Assembly: GCA_963719875.1 (NCBI GenBank)
Contig: CAVRDJ010000002.1
Coordinates: 1,550,001 to 1,614,000, forward strand
Source of the DNA: Palsa-360 sp963719875
Lineage (GTDB): Bacteria; Acidobacteriota; Terriglobia; Acidiferrales; UBA7541
DNA: 64,000 nt
Reading direction: 5' to 3'
Shown here one piece after another: positions 7,736 through 16,257 of the stretch. Each line of letters starts with the position of its first letter. Position 1 is the stretch's first letter. Under the pieces are notes generated by a model. That model was given only the letters and a program-made list of their open reading frames with translations, made no database searches and was not told where the DNA came from. The translations under genes and the position numbers were made by a program.

Positions 7736-8386
7736 ATGGCTGACCGGGCGCATATTCCCTGCATCTACGTTTTGGCGGGGACGAACGGCGCGGGCAAGAG
7801 CAGCTTGGGCGGCGCGATGTTCCTCGAAACCGGGGCCGATTACTTCAACCCGGACGAAGCAGCTCAAAGATTCCGCGCATCCGATCCCGGCATGACCCAA
7901 GAGGAAGCGAACAGTGCGGCTTGGCGCCAGGGAAAACGATTGCTGGAACGCGCCATCTCCGAGCGATTGGACTTCGCCTTCGAAACAACGCTCGGAGGAC
8001 ACACGATCGCCGGCCTGCTCCATCAAGCGCTCTCCGAAAAAATAGAAGTGCGTATCTGGTACGTTGGCCTTGCCACTCCTGAGCTGCATATCGCCCGCGT
8101 GCGTTCCAGGGTTGCCGCAGGCGGACACGACATCCCCGAGGCCAAGATCCGCGAGCGGTACGAAAGTAGCCGGCTCAATCTTGTGGATCTAATGCCGAAA
8201 CTCACGGAGCTTCGCGTCTTTGACAATAGTGAGGAAGGCGATCTGCGAAACGGCGTCGCTCCGCGGCCAAAACTTCTGCTTCACATGAATCGCAGGAAGA
8301 TCATGGATTCATGCGATCTAACTAAGACTCCAGAATGGGCCAAGCCCATACTTGTGACGGCGATGAGACTCTTGCACAAGGATTAG
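7736..8386 (+). CDS. Zeta-toxin-like P-loop kinase
   Basis: A 216-aa protein with Walker A GTNGAGKSS near residue 16, a FNPDE segment shortly after, an ERLDFAFETTLGG substrate-loop segment near residue 80 and RVRSRVAAGGHDIPEAKIRERYE near 120, which is the arginine-rich lid seen in zeta toxins. Zeta proteins phosphorylate UDP-N-acetyl sugars and block cell-wall synthesis. It directly follows a Phd-type antitoxin, suggesting a mixed toxin-antitoxin pair. Without the cognate epsilon antitoxin it could instead be a housekeeping nucleotide kinase, but the operon layout favours a toxin. Confidence 0.82.
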   Translation: MADRAHIPCIYVLAGTNGAGKSSLGGAMFLETGADYFNPDEAAQRFRASDPGMTQEEANSAAWRQGKRLLERAISERLDFAFETTLGGHTIAGLLHQALSEKIEVRIWYVGLATPELHIARVRSRVAAGGHDIPEAKIRERYESSRLNLVDLMPKLTELRVFDNSEEGDLRNGVAPRPKLLLHMNRRKIMDSCDLTKTPEWAKPILVTAMRLLHKD

Positions 8387-8475
8387 TTCGGCTGGCCCGC
8401 CCTTTGCCCCGCAAGGAATGGGGCAATTGCCTTTCGCGAGTGGCAACACCTAGCAAACGTGCGTTTACAAATCCA

Positions 8476-8504
8476 ATGACACGCAACTTCGATACCTGTA
8501 AAAT
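8476..8504 (+). promoter_or_regulatory. Candidate promoter of the AbrB/RelE-like module
   Basis: ATGACA (8476-8481), 17 bp, TAAAAT (8499-8504). The ATG at 8513 is only 8 bases past the -10 box, so the message would be leaderless or nearly so, unless the internal ATG at 8546 is the true start. Confidence 0.4.
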
Positions 8505-8512
8505 ATGAATAT

Positions 8513-8803
8513 ATGAAAATACAACCCAAGGCGAATCGGTCCACCATGGTAGTCAAGATCGGGGTTAGCCGGCAAGTTGCCATTCCGAAGAAACTCCACG
8601 ACCAGTTAGGTCTCGCGCCGGGCGATTACCTGCAAGTTGAGCTGGAAGGCGATCGCTTGATCCTCACCCCGAAAGCGCTCGTGGAAAAACGTCTGGCGGA
8701 AAGCCTTGACGACATCCGCGAGGGACGCGTGCACGGGCCGTTCCGGTCCGCGTCCGCCCTGCTTCGCTCGCTTCACCGGACGAAAAAGTCGAAAGCGTCC
8801 TAA
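8513..8803 (+). CDS. AbrB/MazE-type antitoxin
   Basis: A 96-aa protein. The core MVVKIGVSRQVAIPKKLHDQLGLAPGDYLQVELEGDRLILTPK is a standard AbrB/SpoVT swapped-hairpin domain, followed by a C-terminal helix and basic tail for toxin binding. The N-terminal 11 residues are dispensable for the fold, so translation may start at 8546. Its stop codon is immediately followed by the ATG of the toxin gene. Confidence 0.82.
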   Translation: MKIQPKANRSTMVVKIGVSRQVAIPKKLHDQLGLAPGDYLQVELEGDRLILTPKALVEKRLAESLDDIREGRVHGPFRSASALLRSLHRTKKSKAS

Positions 8804-9049
8804 ATGCAGCTTTTCTACACGGAGCGTTTCCGCCGGAGTTATGCGGATGCCCCGCTGCGTGTTCAGAAACAGTGCGATAAACAGTTGGGGCTTCTGGCGC
8901 AGGACCTCCGCCATCCGTCGCTGCGAGCCAAGAAGTACGACGAAGCGCGCGATATTTGGCAAGGCCGCGTAAATGCAAGCTGGCGCTTCTACTTCAAGAC
9001 CGACGGAGACGCCTACTACCTCCTCGATGTTATTCCGCACCCTAAATAG
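8804..9049 (+). CDS. RelE/ParE-superfamily toxin
   Basis: An 81-aa protein, MQLFYTERFRRSYADAPLRVQKQC, with the compact RelE fold order: FxxSY, a two-helix region, then KKYDEARDIWQGRVNASWRFYF and DAYYLLDVIPHPK. The Arg-rich RVNASWRFYF strand and terminal HPK match the 'R...YRI.F....' strand and catalytic tail of RelE-like mRNA interferases. Start abuts the antitoxin stop with no gap, implying coupled translation. A partial second copy of its last 23 codons lies 0.5 kb downstream. Confidence 0.82.
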   Translation: MQLFYTERFRRSYADAPLRVQKQCDKQLGLLAQDLRHPSLRAKKYDEARDIWQGRVNASWRFYFKTDGDAYYLLDVIPHPK

Positions 9050-9204
9050 AATTGAGTCCCGACCTCAACCTAGCCGTCGATATCGCCATTCGACGCGAGC
9101 GGGCTGGCTCACAATAGATTTTGAAGTTTGGGCGCATGGTATTCGACGTTTTTCAAGAGCGGGTGCTTGGCATGATTTCTCGCACCCGTGTCAGGAGAAC
9201 ACTG

Positions 9205-9280
9205 AAAAAGCCCCGCTCTTCCAACCCCGAAGGACGGGGCACCCGCAAGTTCAAAATCCCCCAAAGCCCGGGCCACCCGC
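9205..9280 (+). repeat. Direct repeat unit A, copy 1
   Basis: About 75 bp beginning AAAAAGCCCCGCTCTTCCAA and running through CCGAAGGACGGGGCACCCGC, TTCAAAATCCC and AAAGCCCGGGC. A diverged copy lies at 9610-9684. Each copy contains the dyad CCCCGTC/GACGGGG-like hairpin, so it may be a mobile hairpin family. No coding capacity. Confidence 0.6.
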
Positions 9281-9338
9281 CCGCCTTGACAACGCCTTCG
9301 TTCTTATCGAAGGCCACCCGTCCCCACACCCCAACCGA

Positions 9339-9524
9339 TTGTCATTCTGAGCGAAGCGAAGAATCCCTCTGTCACGACCGCTACGACAGCGCGTACGTTC
9401 GCGTCCGAGGGTTGCCACAATCGAGTCTTTCAATCCGCACCGGCGGGACTTGGCTGCGGAACTACAGTCGCCTGCGCCCTACGCAACACCACAGAGAGAT
9501 TCTTCGCTTCGCTCAGAATGACAA
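9339..9524. repeat. MITE-like element with 34-bp terminal inverted repeats
   Basis: Ends are TTGTCATTCTGAGCGAAGCG at 9339 and its complement finishing at 9524; the arms 9339-9372 and 9491-9524 match at 33 of 34 positions. The 118-bp interior has no gene. The same arm sequence recurs at 49901, so it is a dispersed family. The remnant RelE 3' end begins right after the right arm, consistent with an insertion or rearrangement boundary. Confidence 0.7.
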
Positions 9525-9531
9525 CAAGCGG

Positions 9532-9603
9532 AGCTGGCGCTTCTACTTCAAGATCGACGGAGATTCATACTACCTGCTCGATATTATGCCGCACCCTAAG
9601 TAG
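9532..9603 (+). pseudogene. Duplicated 3' fragment of the RelE-like toxin gene
   Basis: Codes for SWRFYFKIDGDSYYLLDIMP and HPK then stop, against SWRFYFKTDGDAYYLLDVIP and HPK in the intact toxin. Only the last 23 codons remain; upstream reading frame runs into the inverted-repeat element and has no start or antitoxin. Substitutions are mostly conservative, so the copy was probably a functional paralogue before truncation. Confidence 0.8.
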
Positions 9604-9609
9604 CGCGAT

Positions 9610-9684
9610 AAAAGCCCCGCCCGTCCAACACCGAAGGACGGGTCACCCACAAATTCAAAATCCCGCAAAGCCCGGGCAACCCGT
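9610..9684 (+). repeat. Direct repeat unit A, copy 2
   Basis: Begins AAAAGCCCCGCCCGTCCAAC and parallels 9205-9280 to its end at CCCGGGCAACCCG. It starts 6 bp after the truncated toxin copy, whereas copy 1 starts about 155 bp after the intact toxin. The pair of toxin end plus repeat looks like one duplicated segment. Confidence 0.6.
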
Positions 9685-9706
9685 CGCTGTCCAGCGAGTA
9701 ACCCAA

Positions 9707-9805
9707 ATGGCTTTTAACATCTGGGTAATCCGGGGTACGATTCACACCAAGGGCAGGTTGAGTGAAGAAGAAACTCTAGTCGGTAAATGGTGGCCGATTA
9801 AATGA
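9707..9805 (+). CDS. Small ORF (32 aa) coupled to the PHP-ATPase gene
   Basis: ATG at 9707 opens a 32-codon frame, MAFNIWVIRGTIHTKGRLSE..., whose TGA overlaps the next gene's ATG as ATGA. The overlap would couple translation of the large protein to this peptide. No clear ribosome site precedes it and no family is recognised. It may be a leader peptide, a remnant 3' end of a lost gene, or chance. Confidence 0.3.
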   Translation: MAFNIWVIRGTIHTKGRLSEEETLVGKWWPIK

Positions 9806-12483
9806 CAATTGCTGATGAAATTGTTGAAGCTCCCAGTGGAGCGAGCTTTATTCGTGCTGACCTACACATTCATTCATACGGCGGCTCTCATGATGTCACC
9901 GATCCAGCGTTCACACCGGAACATATCGTTGATCAGGCTGCTCGCGAAGGCCTAAAACTTATCTCAATTACGGATCACAATGAAATTACGAATGTTGAAG
10001 TCGCTATTTCCGCAGCAGCCGGAAAAGACGTGACTGTGATACCTGGGATCGAGCTTAGCACCCCGCAAGGGCATCTTCTTGCCTATTTTGAATCTTTAGA
10101 TTCATTGCGAACTTTCTATGGCGGTCTGCAATTTGCCGACAGAGGAACCGGTCAATCTCGGTGTCAGACCTCCATGTTCGATTGTTTAAACAAAGCAGAA
10201 GCGCTAAAAGGCTTTGCTGTCTTGGCTCATGTCGACGGTGGGAATGGCCTTGAGGATGTGGTCTCAGGCTATCCTCCGCATAAGTGCGACATCATCTGCC
10301 ACCCTGGTTTGGCTGGGATTGAAGTTCGCTCAGCCCAAACCCCAATTTCTTTTTCCGATTTAGATCCAGAGCCGCAGCGCGTTGCGTTTGCCCAACAACG
10401 GATCAAGAAACTGAAGCTTGGTCAAAAGCAATTTCTCGCTCGAGTTCTCTTTTCTGATTCTCACACCTTGGCAGCTATGGGAAAGAATGCCTCCGGTAAC
10501 CGTCGAGTGACCAGAATGAAGATGGACTCACCTTCTTTTGAAGGGGTACGTATCGCTCTACAAGACGCCGACGCAAGAATTCGCCTTGAGGATGAAGTTC
10601 CAGAGTCGGTACCGTACTTGATGGGGATTAAAGTGCAAGGCGGATTCCTTGATACCCAGGTCATTCACCTTAGCCGGAATCTCAATTGCATCATAGGGGG
10701 TCGGGGCGCTGGTAAATCGACTGCACTTGAAGCCACAAGGATTCTCTCACCGATTCCCAGCCCGAACCGCTTAATCGATTCGGAGGCATGGCCCGAGGTG
10801 CTGCATCTGGTTTGGGTTGATGAAACAGGGCAACAGCACACTATTCGACGGCGACACGGAGACTCATCTGAGAATCTCGATGATCCGGTACTTGGATCGA
10901 CCCAATTCCCAATGGAATGCTACGGACAGAATGAGACAGCGCAAACCAGCGATAGAGCCGAGCAAGACCCATCAGTCCTCCTGAAATACCTGGATCAGTT
11001 CACTGACGTTTCTGGCCTCCAGGTCCAAGACGAACAATTTCGAGATCAACTTCTTAACAACCAATCGGAAATTGAGAAGGCTCAGCAGCAAGTAAACCTG
11101 ATTCCCGAGTACAAGAAGCTTCTCAACAATGCACGGCAGCAACTCAAAACACTTGAGTCCGCCAATGCAAACGAGATCATCGCGCTTGAGCGCAAACTTG
11201 CCCAGGAAAGAACAATTCGGGAAGCAATCGAATCATCCATTTCTGAAATCACGGCCGATGTGAAGTCCAGCACGTTGCCCGATGTGGTCGCCGGAATATA
11301 CGGTTTGTCGAAACCAGATGAATTGAAGATCGGCCCCAAAGAATTCCAAGAAATCATAACCCACCTAAAGGATTTCGAAACCCAACTATCAAGAGCTCGT
11401 ACTGCGACAGCTGTTAGTGCCCAAGCTTTGTCAGTAAATGTGAAAAAGGAGCTTGAAAAATGGAAGACGCATGAAAGAGAAGTTGCGGATCAAATTGAGC
11501 AAAAGAAGAAGGAACTTCTCGACAAGGGAATCAAGCTTGACAGTCTATATATCAAGAAGCTCGCCGGAGACGAATCGCGCTATAAAAAGGATCTCGACAC
11601 ACTGAATATTTGGGAGAAGAAACTGAAAGAGCTGATGCTCAAGCGCGCGGAATTAGTGAGAAAGCGTTTTCAGAACCGAGTCGGACTCTTTAATCAACGG
11701 ATGGGATACTCAATAAAAGCTAATTCTTCGCTGCGGAACGCCCTCGGAGAACTGTCGGTCGACGTGAAGTTCCTCGAAGGTGCGATGTCTCAAGATGGTG
11801 AGTCAATCATTACCGAGGCCATGGGCTGGAGGACATCCCAAGTGCCGAAAGCTGCGCTGATTGTCGACCAAGTGACTGTCCCAGGGCTCGTTACCGCGCT
11901 ATCAAAAAACGATCCGGCTCCCGTTGCAAAGGTGATAGCCGCTGACGGCACTAAACCGTTTAGCGTGTCCGACGCACGCGAGATAATTAATACACTTTCG
12001 GCCAGTTCAGTCCGCTTTCGCCTTGAGCGATGCATATTCGAGGACAAGCCGCGGATCACAGTGACCAAACGATTGACAAGCAGTGGCAAACCCCGCTTCG
12101 TTTCTAAAGACTTCTCGCGGCTGTCCCTCGGGCAGCAGCAATCGGTGTTACTTGCACTAATGTTGTCGTCCGATAGCAGATATCCTCTCGTTATCGATCA
12201 ACCAGAAGACAACCTCGACAGCGAATTCATTTTCCACTCACTTGTCCCTGTGCTACGCGCGGCAAAGGAGAGACGCCAAATCATCGTCGTTACGCATAAT
12301 CCCAATATTGCTGTGTTGGGCGATGCCGAAAAAATTTTAGCATTCAAAAGCACGAGCGACAAAAGCGTAGTGGTAGCGGATGGCTCGATTGATGACCCTA
12401 AAACTCGAGCTACGGTGTGCCAAATCCTGGAGGGTGCGGAAGAAGCATTTAGAAGGCGTGCCAAGATATATGGCGTTATTTGA
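9802..12483 (+). CDS. PHP-domain/SMC-like ATPase (TrlF/Ppl type), candidate phage-defence protein
   Basis: An 893-aa two-part protein. Residues ~15-225 form a PHP phosphoesterase: DLHIHS at 20-25, ITDHNE at 56-61, PGIELS near 83, LAHVDGG near 148 and FSDSH near 216 supply the metal ligands. Residues ~285-893 form an ABC/SMC-type ATPase: Walker A GGRGAGKST near 297, a long coiled coil (about 410-640), signature LSLGQQQ at 774 and Walker B VIDQPEDNLD near 796. This architecture matches TrlF-family proteins and the single-gene Ppl defence system. The gene is visibly less GC-rich than its neighbours, and sits in a toxin-antitoxin island, which suggests horizontal acquisition. The nucleic-acid target is unknown. 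Confidence 0.88.
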   Translation: MTIADEIVEAPSGASFIRADLHIHSYGGSHDVTDPAFTPEHIVDQAAREGLKLISITDHNEITNVEVAISAAAGKDVTVIPGIELSTPQGHLLAYFESLDSLRTFYGGLQFADRGTGQSRCQTSMFDCLNKAEALKGFAVLAHVDGGNGLEDVVSGYPPHKCDIICHPGLAGIEVRSAQTPISFSDLDPEPQRVAFAQQRIKKLKLGQKQFLARVLFSDSHTLAAMGKNASGNRRVTRMKMDSPSFEGVRIALQDADARIRLEDEVPESVPYLMGIKVQGGFLDTQVIHLSRNLNCIIGGRGAGKSTALEATRILSPIPSPNRLIDSEAWPEVLHLVWVDETGQQHTIRRRHGDSSENLDDPVLGSTQFPMECYGQNETAQTSDRAEQDPSVLLKYLDQFTDVSGLQVQDEQFRDQLLNNQSEIEKAQQQVNLIPEYKKLLNNARQQLKTLESANANEIIALERKLAQERTIREAIESSISEITADVKSSTLPDVVAGIYGLSKPDELKIGPKEFQEIITHLKDFETQLSRARTATAVSAQALSVNVKKELEKWKTHEREVADQIEQKKKELLDKGIKLDSLYIKKLAGDESRYKKDLDTLNIWEKKLKELMLKRAELVRKRFQNRVGLFNQRMGYSIKANSSLRNALGELSVDVKFLEGAMSQDGESIITEAMGWRTSQVPKAALIVDQVTVPGLVTALSKNDPAPVAKVIAADGTKPFSVSDAREIINTLSASSVRFRLERCIFEDKPRITVTKRLTSSGKPRFVSKDFSRLSLGQQQSVLLALMLSSDSRYPLVIDQPEDNLDSEFIFHSLVPVLRAAKERRQIIVVTHNPNIAVLGDAEKILAFKSTSDKSVVVADGSIDDPKTRATVCQILEGAEEAFRRRAKIYGVI

Positions 12484-12769
12484 TCAAATTCTTGCGCAGG
12501 CCGCAAATACCCGCACCTTTTCAGCCCGCGTCAAGAGAGTAGAATTAGGGAAAAATCGTTACTTCACATGGTGTTTTGGCTTTCGAAATGTCTCAGAGGC
12601 CGTTTGGGGGTAAGTTCTCAGTGACCTACCCCCCGTTTTTGGTCCAGTCATGACGAAGCTCCCCGTTTTTTGTTCCACTGCAAACATTGAAACTAGGTCC
12701 GTCTTCGCGGCTGGGGGAAAGCGTGCGAAGAGTCGGAAGAAGAGGAGCCGATTCTCGCGATGGGAGAAG
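12484..12769. other. Gene-free gap with short direct repeat
   Basis: No credible gene. A 17-bp motif CCCCGTTTTTGGTCCAG near 12632 recurs as CCCCGTTTTTTGTTCCAC at 12661, a spacing and sequence style seen at ends of some insertion sequences (tentative). It marks the right side of the accessory island before uvrA. Confidence 0.4.
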
Positions 12770-15640
12770 CTACGCGTGACTTCCGTTCCCCCCATTCAAT
12801 ACCCGCGCCAACACCTGCCCCGTATACGACTTTTTCACCTTGGAAACCTGCTCGGGCGTACCTTGCGCCACGATGCGGCCGCCGCCTTCGCCGCCTTCGG
12901 GGCCGAGGTCGATGATCCAGTCGGCTTGCTTGATTACGTCGAGGTGGTGCTCGATGACGAGGACGGTGTTGCCGAGGTCGGCGAGGCGGTTCAGGACGTC
13001 GAGGAGTTTTTTTACGTCGTCGAAGTGCAGGCCGGTGGTGGGCTCGTCAAGGATGTAGAGGGTGCGGCCGGTCTGGCGGCGCGAGAGTTCGCGGGCGAGT
13101 TTGATGCGCTGCGCTTCGCCGCCGGAAAGCGTGGTGGAGGATTGCCCCAACTGGATGTAGCCGAGGCCGACGTCGACCAGCGTTTCTAGCTTCACGCGGA
13201 TTTGCGGGATGTTTTCCAGGATTTTCAACGCGTCGGCGATCTGCATGTCGAGCAGGTCGGAAATCGAGTGGCCCTTGTAACGGACGGAGAGCGTTTCGGC
13301 GTTGTAGCGGCGGCCGCGGCAGACTTCGCAGGTGACGTAGACGTCGGGCAGGAAATTCATTTCGATGCGGCGCAGGCCGTCGCCCTGGCAGGCTTCGCAG
13401 CGGCCGCCCTTCACGTTGAAGCTGAAGCGGCCGGGGCGGTAGCCGCGCTCGCGCGATTCGGGGAGCATGGCGAAGAGTTCGCGGATCGGGGCGAAGACGC
13501 CGGTGTACGTCGCGGGGTTCGAGCGCGGCGTGCGGCCGATGGGCGCCTGGTCGATCTCAATCACCTTGTCGATTTTTTCCGCGCCCTGGATTTCGCGGAA
13601 TGCGCCGGGGCGATCCATCGAGCGGTACAGCGACTGCGCGAGGGCGCGATAGAGAATGTCGTTCACTAGAGTGGATTTTCCAGAGCCGGAAACGCCTGTC
13701 ACAACGGTGAGCAAGCCGAGCGGCAGTTCGAGATCCACGTCCTTGAGGTTGTTGGCTTCGCAGCCGAAGATGCGAATCATCTTGCCATTGGGCGCGCGGC
13801 GCTGGTGCGGGACGGCGATCTTCAGTTCGCCGCGGAGGTAACGGCCCGTCAGCGAATCGGCACTGCGCTCGATTTCTTCCGGGCGGCCTTTGGCGACCAG
13901 GTACCCGCCGGCGTTGCCCGCGCCGGGGCCGAGGTCGACGACGTAGTTGGCGCGGCGAATGGTTTCTTCGTCGTGCTCGACGACGAGGACGGTGTTGCCC
14001 AGGTCGCGCAATTTTTCGAGCGAGGTGATCAGGCGATCGTTGTCGCGCGCGTGCAGGCCGATCGACGGCTCGTCCAGCACGTAGAGCACGCCGCGCAACT
14101 GCGAGCCGATCTGCGTCGCCAGGCGAATGCGCTGCGCCTCGCCGCCGGAAAGCGTTGCGGCGGAGCGATCCAGGCTGAGATAGCCGAGACCGACGGCGAG
14201 CAGAAAATCGAGGCGGGCGGCGATTTCGGCGAGGGCGCGGCCAGCGATGTCGGTCTGGCGCTCGGTCAAGCCTTTGCGAATCCCATCCACGGCGGGGCGC
14301 GCGTCGGAGATTGCCAGCCCCGTAAATTCGGCGATGGAACGGCCGCCGACTTCCACGGCGAGGCTTTCCGGGCGCAATCGTTGCTCGCCGCAGACCGCGC
14401 ACGGCACCGGCGACATGTACTGCGTGATCCACTCGCGGTACGTATCCGACGCCGATTCCTCGAAATTGCTCTCGAGAAAGCCGACCACACCCTGGAAGTG
14501 CAGTCCGGGAAGGGTTTTCGCGGCGGCCTTCGCGCCGGCTGCCCGAGTCGAACCGGTGCCATCGCCCTTCGCATTCGAGGGCGGATTGCCGTAGAGGACC
14601 AGGTTCTGCACGTGGCGCGGGAATTTTTCGAATGGGGTGGCGAGGTCGAACCCGTGCGCCATCGCGCCCAACTCGAGGTTGCGCCTCAAAAATATGGAGC
14701 CCGAGCCGGGACCGAGCCCTCCTTCGAACAGGGGCCGCGTCCAGTCGACAATCACCTTTGAGGGATCGAAATCGTATTTCGAGCCGAGCCCGTTGCACGC
14801 CGGGCACGCGCCATACGGCGAATTGAAGCTGAAGGAGCGCGGCTCGAGCTGCGGAACGGAAACACCGCATTCGCTGCAAGCCATTTTTTCGGAGAAGACC
14901 TGCTCGGTCCCGCCGACTACGACGACAGTGACCAGTCCTTTCGCCAGCTTGAGCGCCGTGGCGATCGATTGCTCGAGCCGCCCCGCGATGCCGGGCTTCA
15001 CGAGCAGGCGGTCAATCAGGACTTCGATGGTGTGATTCTTGCGCTTGTCGAGGCGCGGCGGATCGTCGAGCGGGGACAGGTCGCCGTCGATGCGCGCGCG
15101 CACAAAGCCTTCGCGCGCAAGTTTTTCCAGCTCCTGGCGGTATTCGCCCTTTCTGCCGCGCACGATGGGCGCGAGGATCATGACGCGGTCGCCGCTCTTC
15201 GCCAATTCCCCTTGCAGGATCGAGCGCACGATCTGGTCGGTGGACTGGCGCGAGATGGGCTTGCCGCATTTCGGGCAGTGCGGCGTGCCGATCGAGCTGT
15301 AGACCACGCGCAGGTAATCGTAGATTTCGGTGATCGTGCCCACCGTGGAACGCGGCGACCGCGTGGTCGTTTTCTGCTCGATGGCGATCGAAGGGGAGAG
15401 GCCTTCGATGGAATCCACTTCCGGCCGCTCCATCTGGTCCAGGAATTGCCGCGCATACGCGGAGAGCGATTCGACGTAGCGGCGCTGGCCCTCGGCGTAA
15501 ATCGTGTCAAACGCGAGGGACGATTTGCCCGAGCCGGAAAGCCCGGTGATGACGGTCAGCGTGTTGCGCGGAATTTCGAGGCTGATGTTCTTCAGGTTGT
15601 GCTGGCGCGCGCCCCGGATGACAATTTTCGTCAGGCCCAT
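12770..15640 (-). CDS. uvrA: Excinuclease ABC subunit A
   Basis: A 956-aa UvrA, full length. It scans DNA for bulky lesions as a dimer and loads UvrB in nucleotide excision repair. It has two ABC ATPase units: Walker A GLSGSGKSSLAFDTIYAEGQ near residue 30 and GVSGSGKSTLVNDILY near 640, and two LSGGEAQRI signatures. Zinc modules appear as CPKCGKPI, CSECG...CPACNGLG and CEACQGDG...CEVCRGRRY. MGLTKIVIRGARQHNLKNI is the family N-terminus. The C-terminus is close to the end of the accessory island; uvrB is not in the window. Confidence 0.98.
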   Translation of the reverse strand: MGLTKIVIRGARQHNLKNISLEIPRNTLTVITGLSGSGKSSLAFDTIYAEGQRRYVESLSAYARQFLDQMERPEVDSIEGLSPSIAIEQKTTTRSPRSTVGTITEIYDYLRVVYSSIGTPHCPKCGKPISRQSTDQIVRSILQGELAKSGDRVMILAPIVRGRKGEYRQELEKLAREGFVRARIDGDLSPLDDPPRLDKRKNHTIEVLIDRLLVKPGIAGRLEQSIATALKLAKGLVTVVVVGGTEQVFSEKMACSECGVSVPQLEPRSFSFNSPYGACPACNGLGSKYDFDPSKVIVDWTRPLFEGGLGPGSGSIFLRRNLELGAMAHGFDLATPFEKFPRHVQNLVLYGNPPSNAKGDGTGSTRAAGAKAAAKTLPGLHFQGVVGFLESNFEESASDTYREWITQYMSPVPCAVCGEQRLRPESLAVEVGGRSIAEFTGLAISDARPAVDGIRKGLTERQTDIAGRALAEIAARLDFLLAVGLGYLSLDRSAATLSGGEAQRIRLATQIGSQLRGVLYVLDEPSIGLHARDNDRLITSLEKLRDLGNTVLVVEHDEETIRRANYVVDLGPGAGNAGGYLVAKGRPEEIERSADSLTGRYLRGELKIAVPHQRRAPNGKMIRIFGCEANNLKDVDLELPLGLLTVVTGVSGSGKSTLVNDILYRALAQSLYRSMDRPGAFREIQGAEKIDKVIEIDQAPIGRTPRSNPATYTGVFAPIRELFAMLPESRERGYRPGRFSFNVKGGRCEACQGDGLRRIEMNFLPDVYVTCEVCRGRRYNAETLSVRYKGHSISDLLDMQIADALKILENIPQIRVKLETLVDVGLGYIQLGQSSTTLSGGEAQRIKLARELSRRQTGRTLYILDEPTTGLHFDDVKKLLDVLNRLADLGNTVLVIEHHLDVIKQADWIIDLGPEGGEGGGRIVAQGTPEQVSKVKKSYTGQVLARVLNGGNGSHA

Positions 15641-16257
15641 ATTGCGAAGACCGCCCCCACTGCCGGCTCAGCGCACTGCGGGTAAAATACGCCCATCGTA
15701 ATCCTACAACCTAGCAGGCTGCGGAGGGTGAGTCAATCGTGTTGGCCTGGTTTCAGCTGATTCTTCGCGCGAACCGCTGCGATTTTTGTTATCGAAGATT
15801 AATGGGGCCTCCACGGGTCCGTAGCCGGGGCATCCATGATCGTGGGGGGCCCTCCTATGCCCCCTATGCGTAGAATTTTCCCCGGAAAATTTTCCCGCAG
15901 CATGGCTTTTTTACCCGGGGTACGCGAATGAAGACACTGTGTTTTCAGTCTCTTGTGTTTGGCCTGCCGCGTGCAAACAGTAAGAGCCGTAGGAGGGAAG
16001 ACGAGCCGAGGATCCCTTTAGGGGATTGAGGGCTGGGCCGGCGCGATCTTCCCTCCGACCTGCTTCCGCCGCCTACCCCAAAACCACACCCAATGGACCA
16101 TACCTATCGGCGGAAGTACGTGCGCTCGCTGTAAAATAACAAAGACTTTTAACACCGAGGGCACGGACAGTTCCGGGGTCGCAGATTTCGGTTAACACAT
16201 TTGGTAATTGGAGATGATTGGGAGGGAGGCCGAGCCTTCCGGCGGGGGAAGATTTGG
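15641..16257. other. 617-bp gene-free region between uvrA and tRNA-Asn
   Basis: No reading frame with family features or a ribosome site. It must contain the uvrA promoter. Two structured spots were noticed: TTTTCCCCGGAAAATTTTCC near 15888, and a compact nested stem at 15992-16056 listed separately. Confidence 0.5.
15992..16056 (+). ncRNA. Candidate structured RNA in the uvrA-tRNA-Asn gap
   Basis: Outer stem GGAGGGAAGA (15992-16001) pairs perfectly with TCTTCCCTCC (16047-16056). Inside, AGCC-GAG-GATCCC-TTTA-GGGGATT-GAG-GGCT forms a second hairpin with symmetric GAG internal loops and a UUUA loop. This is more organised than a plain terminator and has no U-tract. Strand is uncertain because the fold is nearly symmetric. 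No known RNA family is recognised. Confidence 0.3.

Noticed and set aside
9121..9603. 160-codon frame ending in a RelE-like tail
   Set aside because: Only the last 23 codons resemble a protein; the rest runs through the repeat and MITE-like element, so annotated as a toxin fragment.
15640..16257. Known small RNAs (6S, SRP, tmRNA, RNase P) in the gap before tRNA-Asn
   Set aside because: None of their conserved sequence blocks could be found on either strand.
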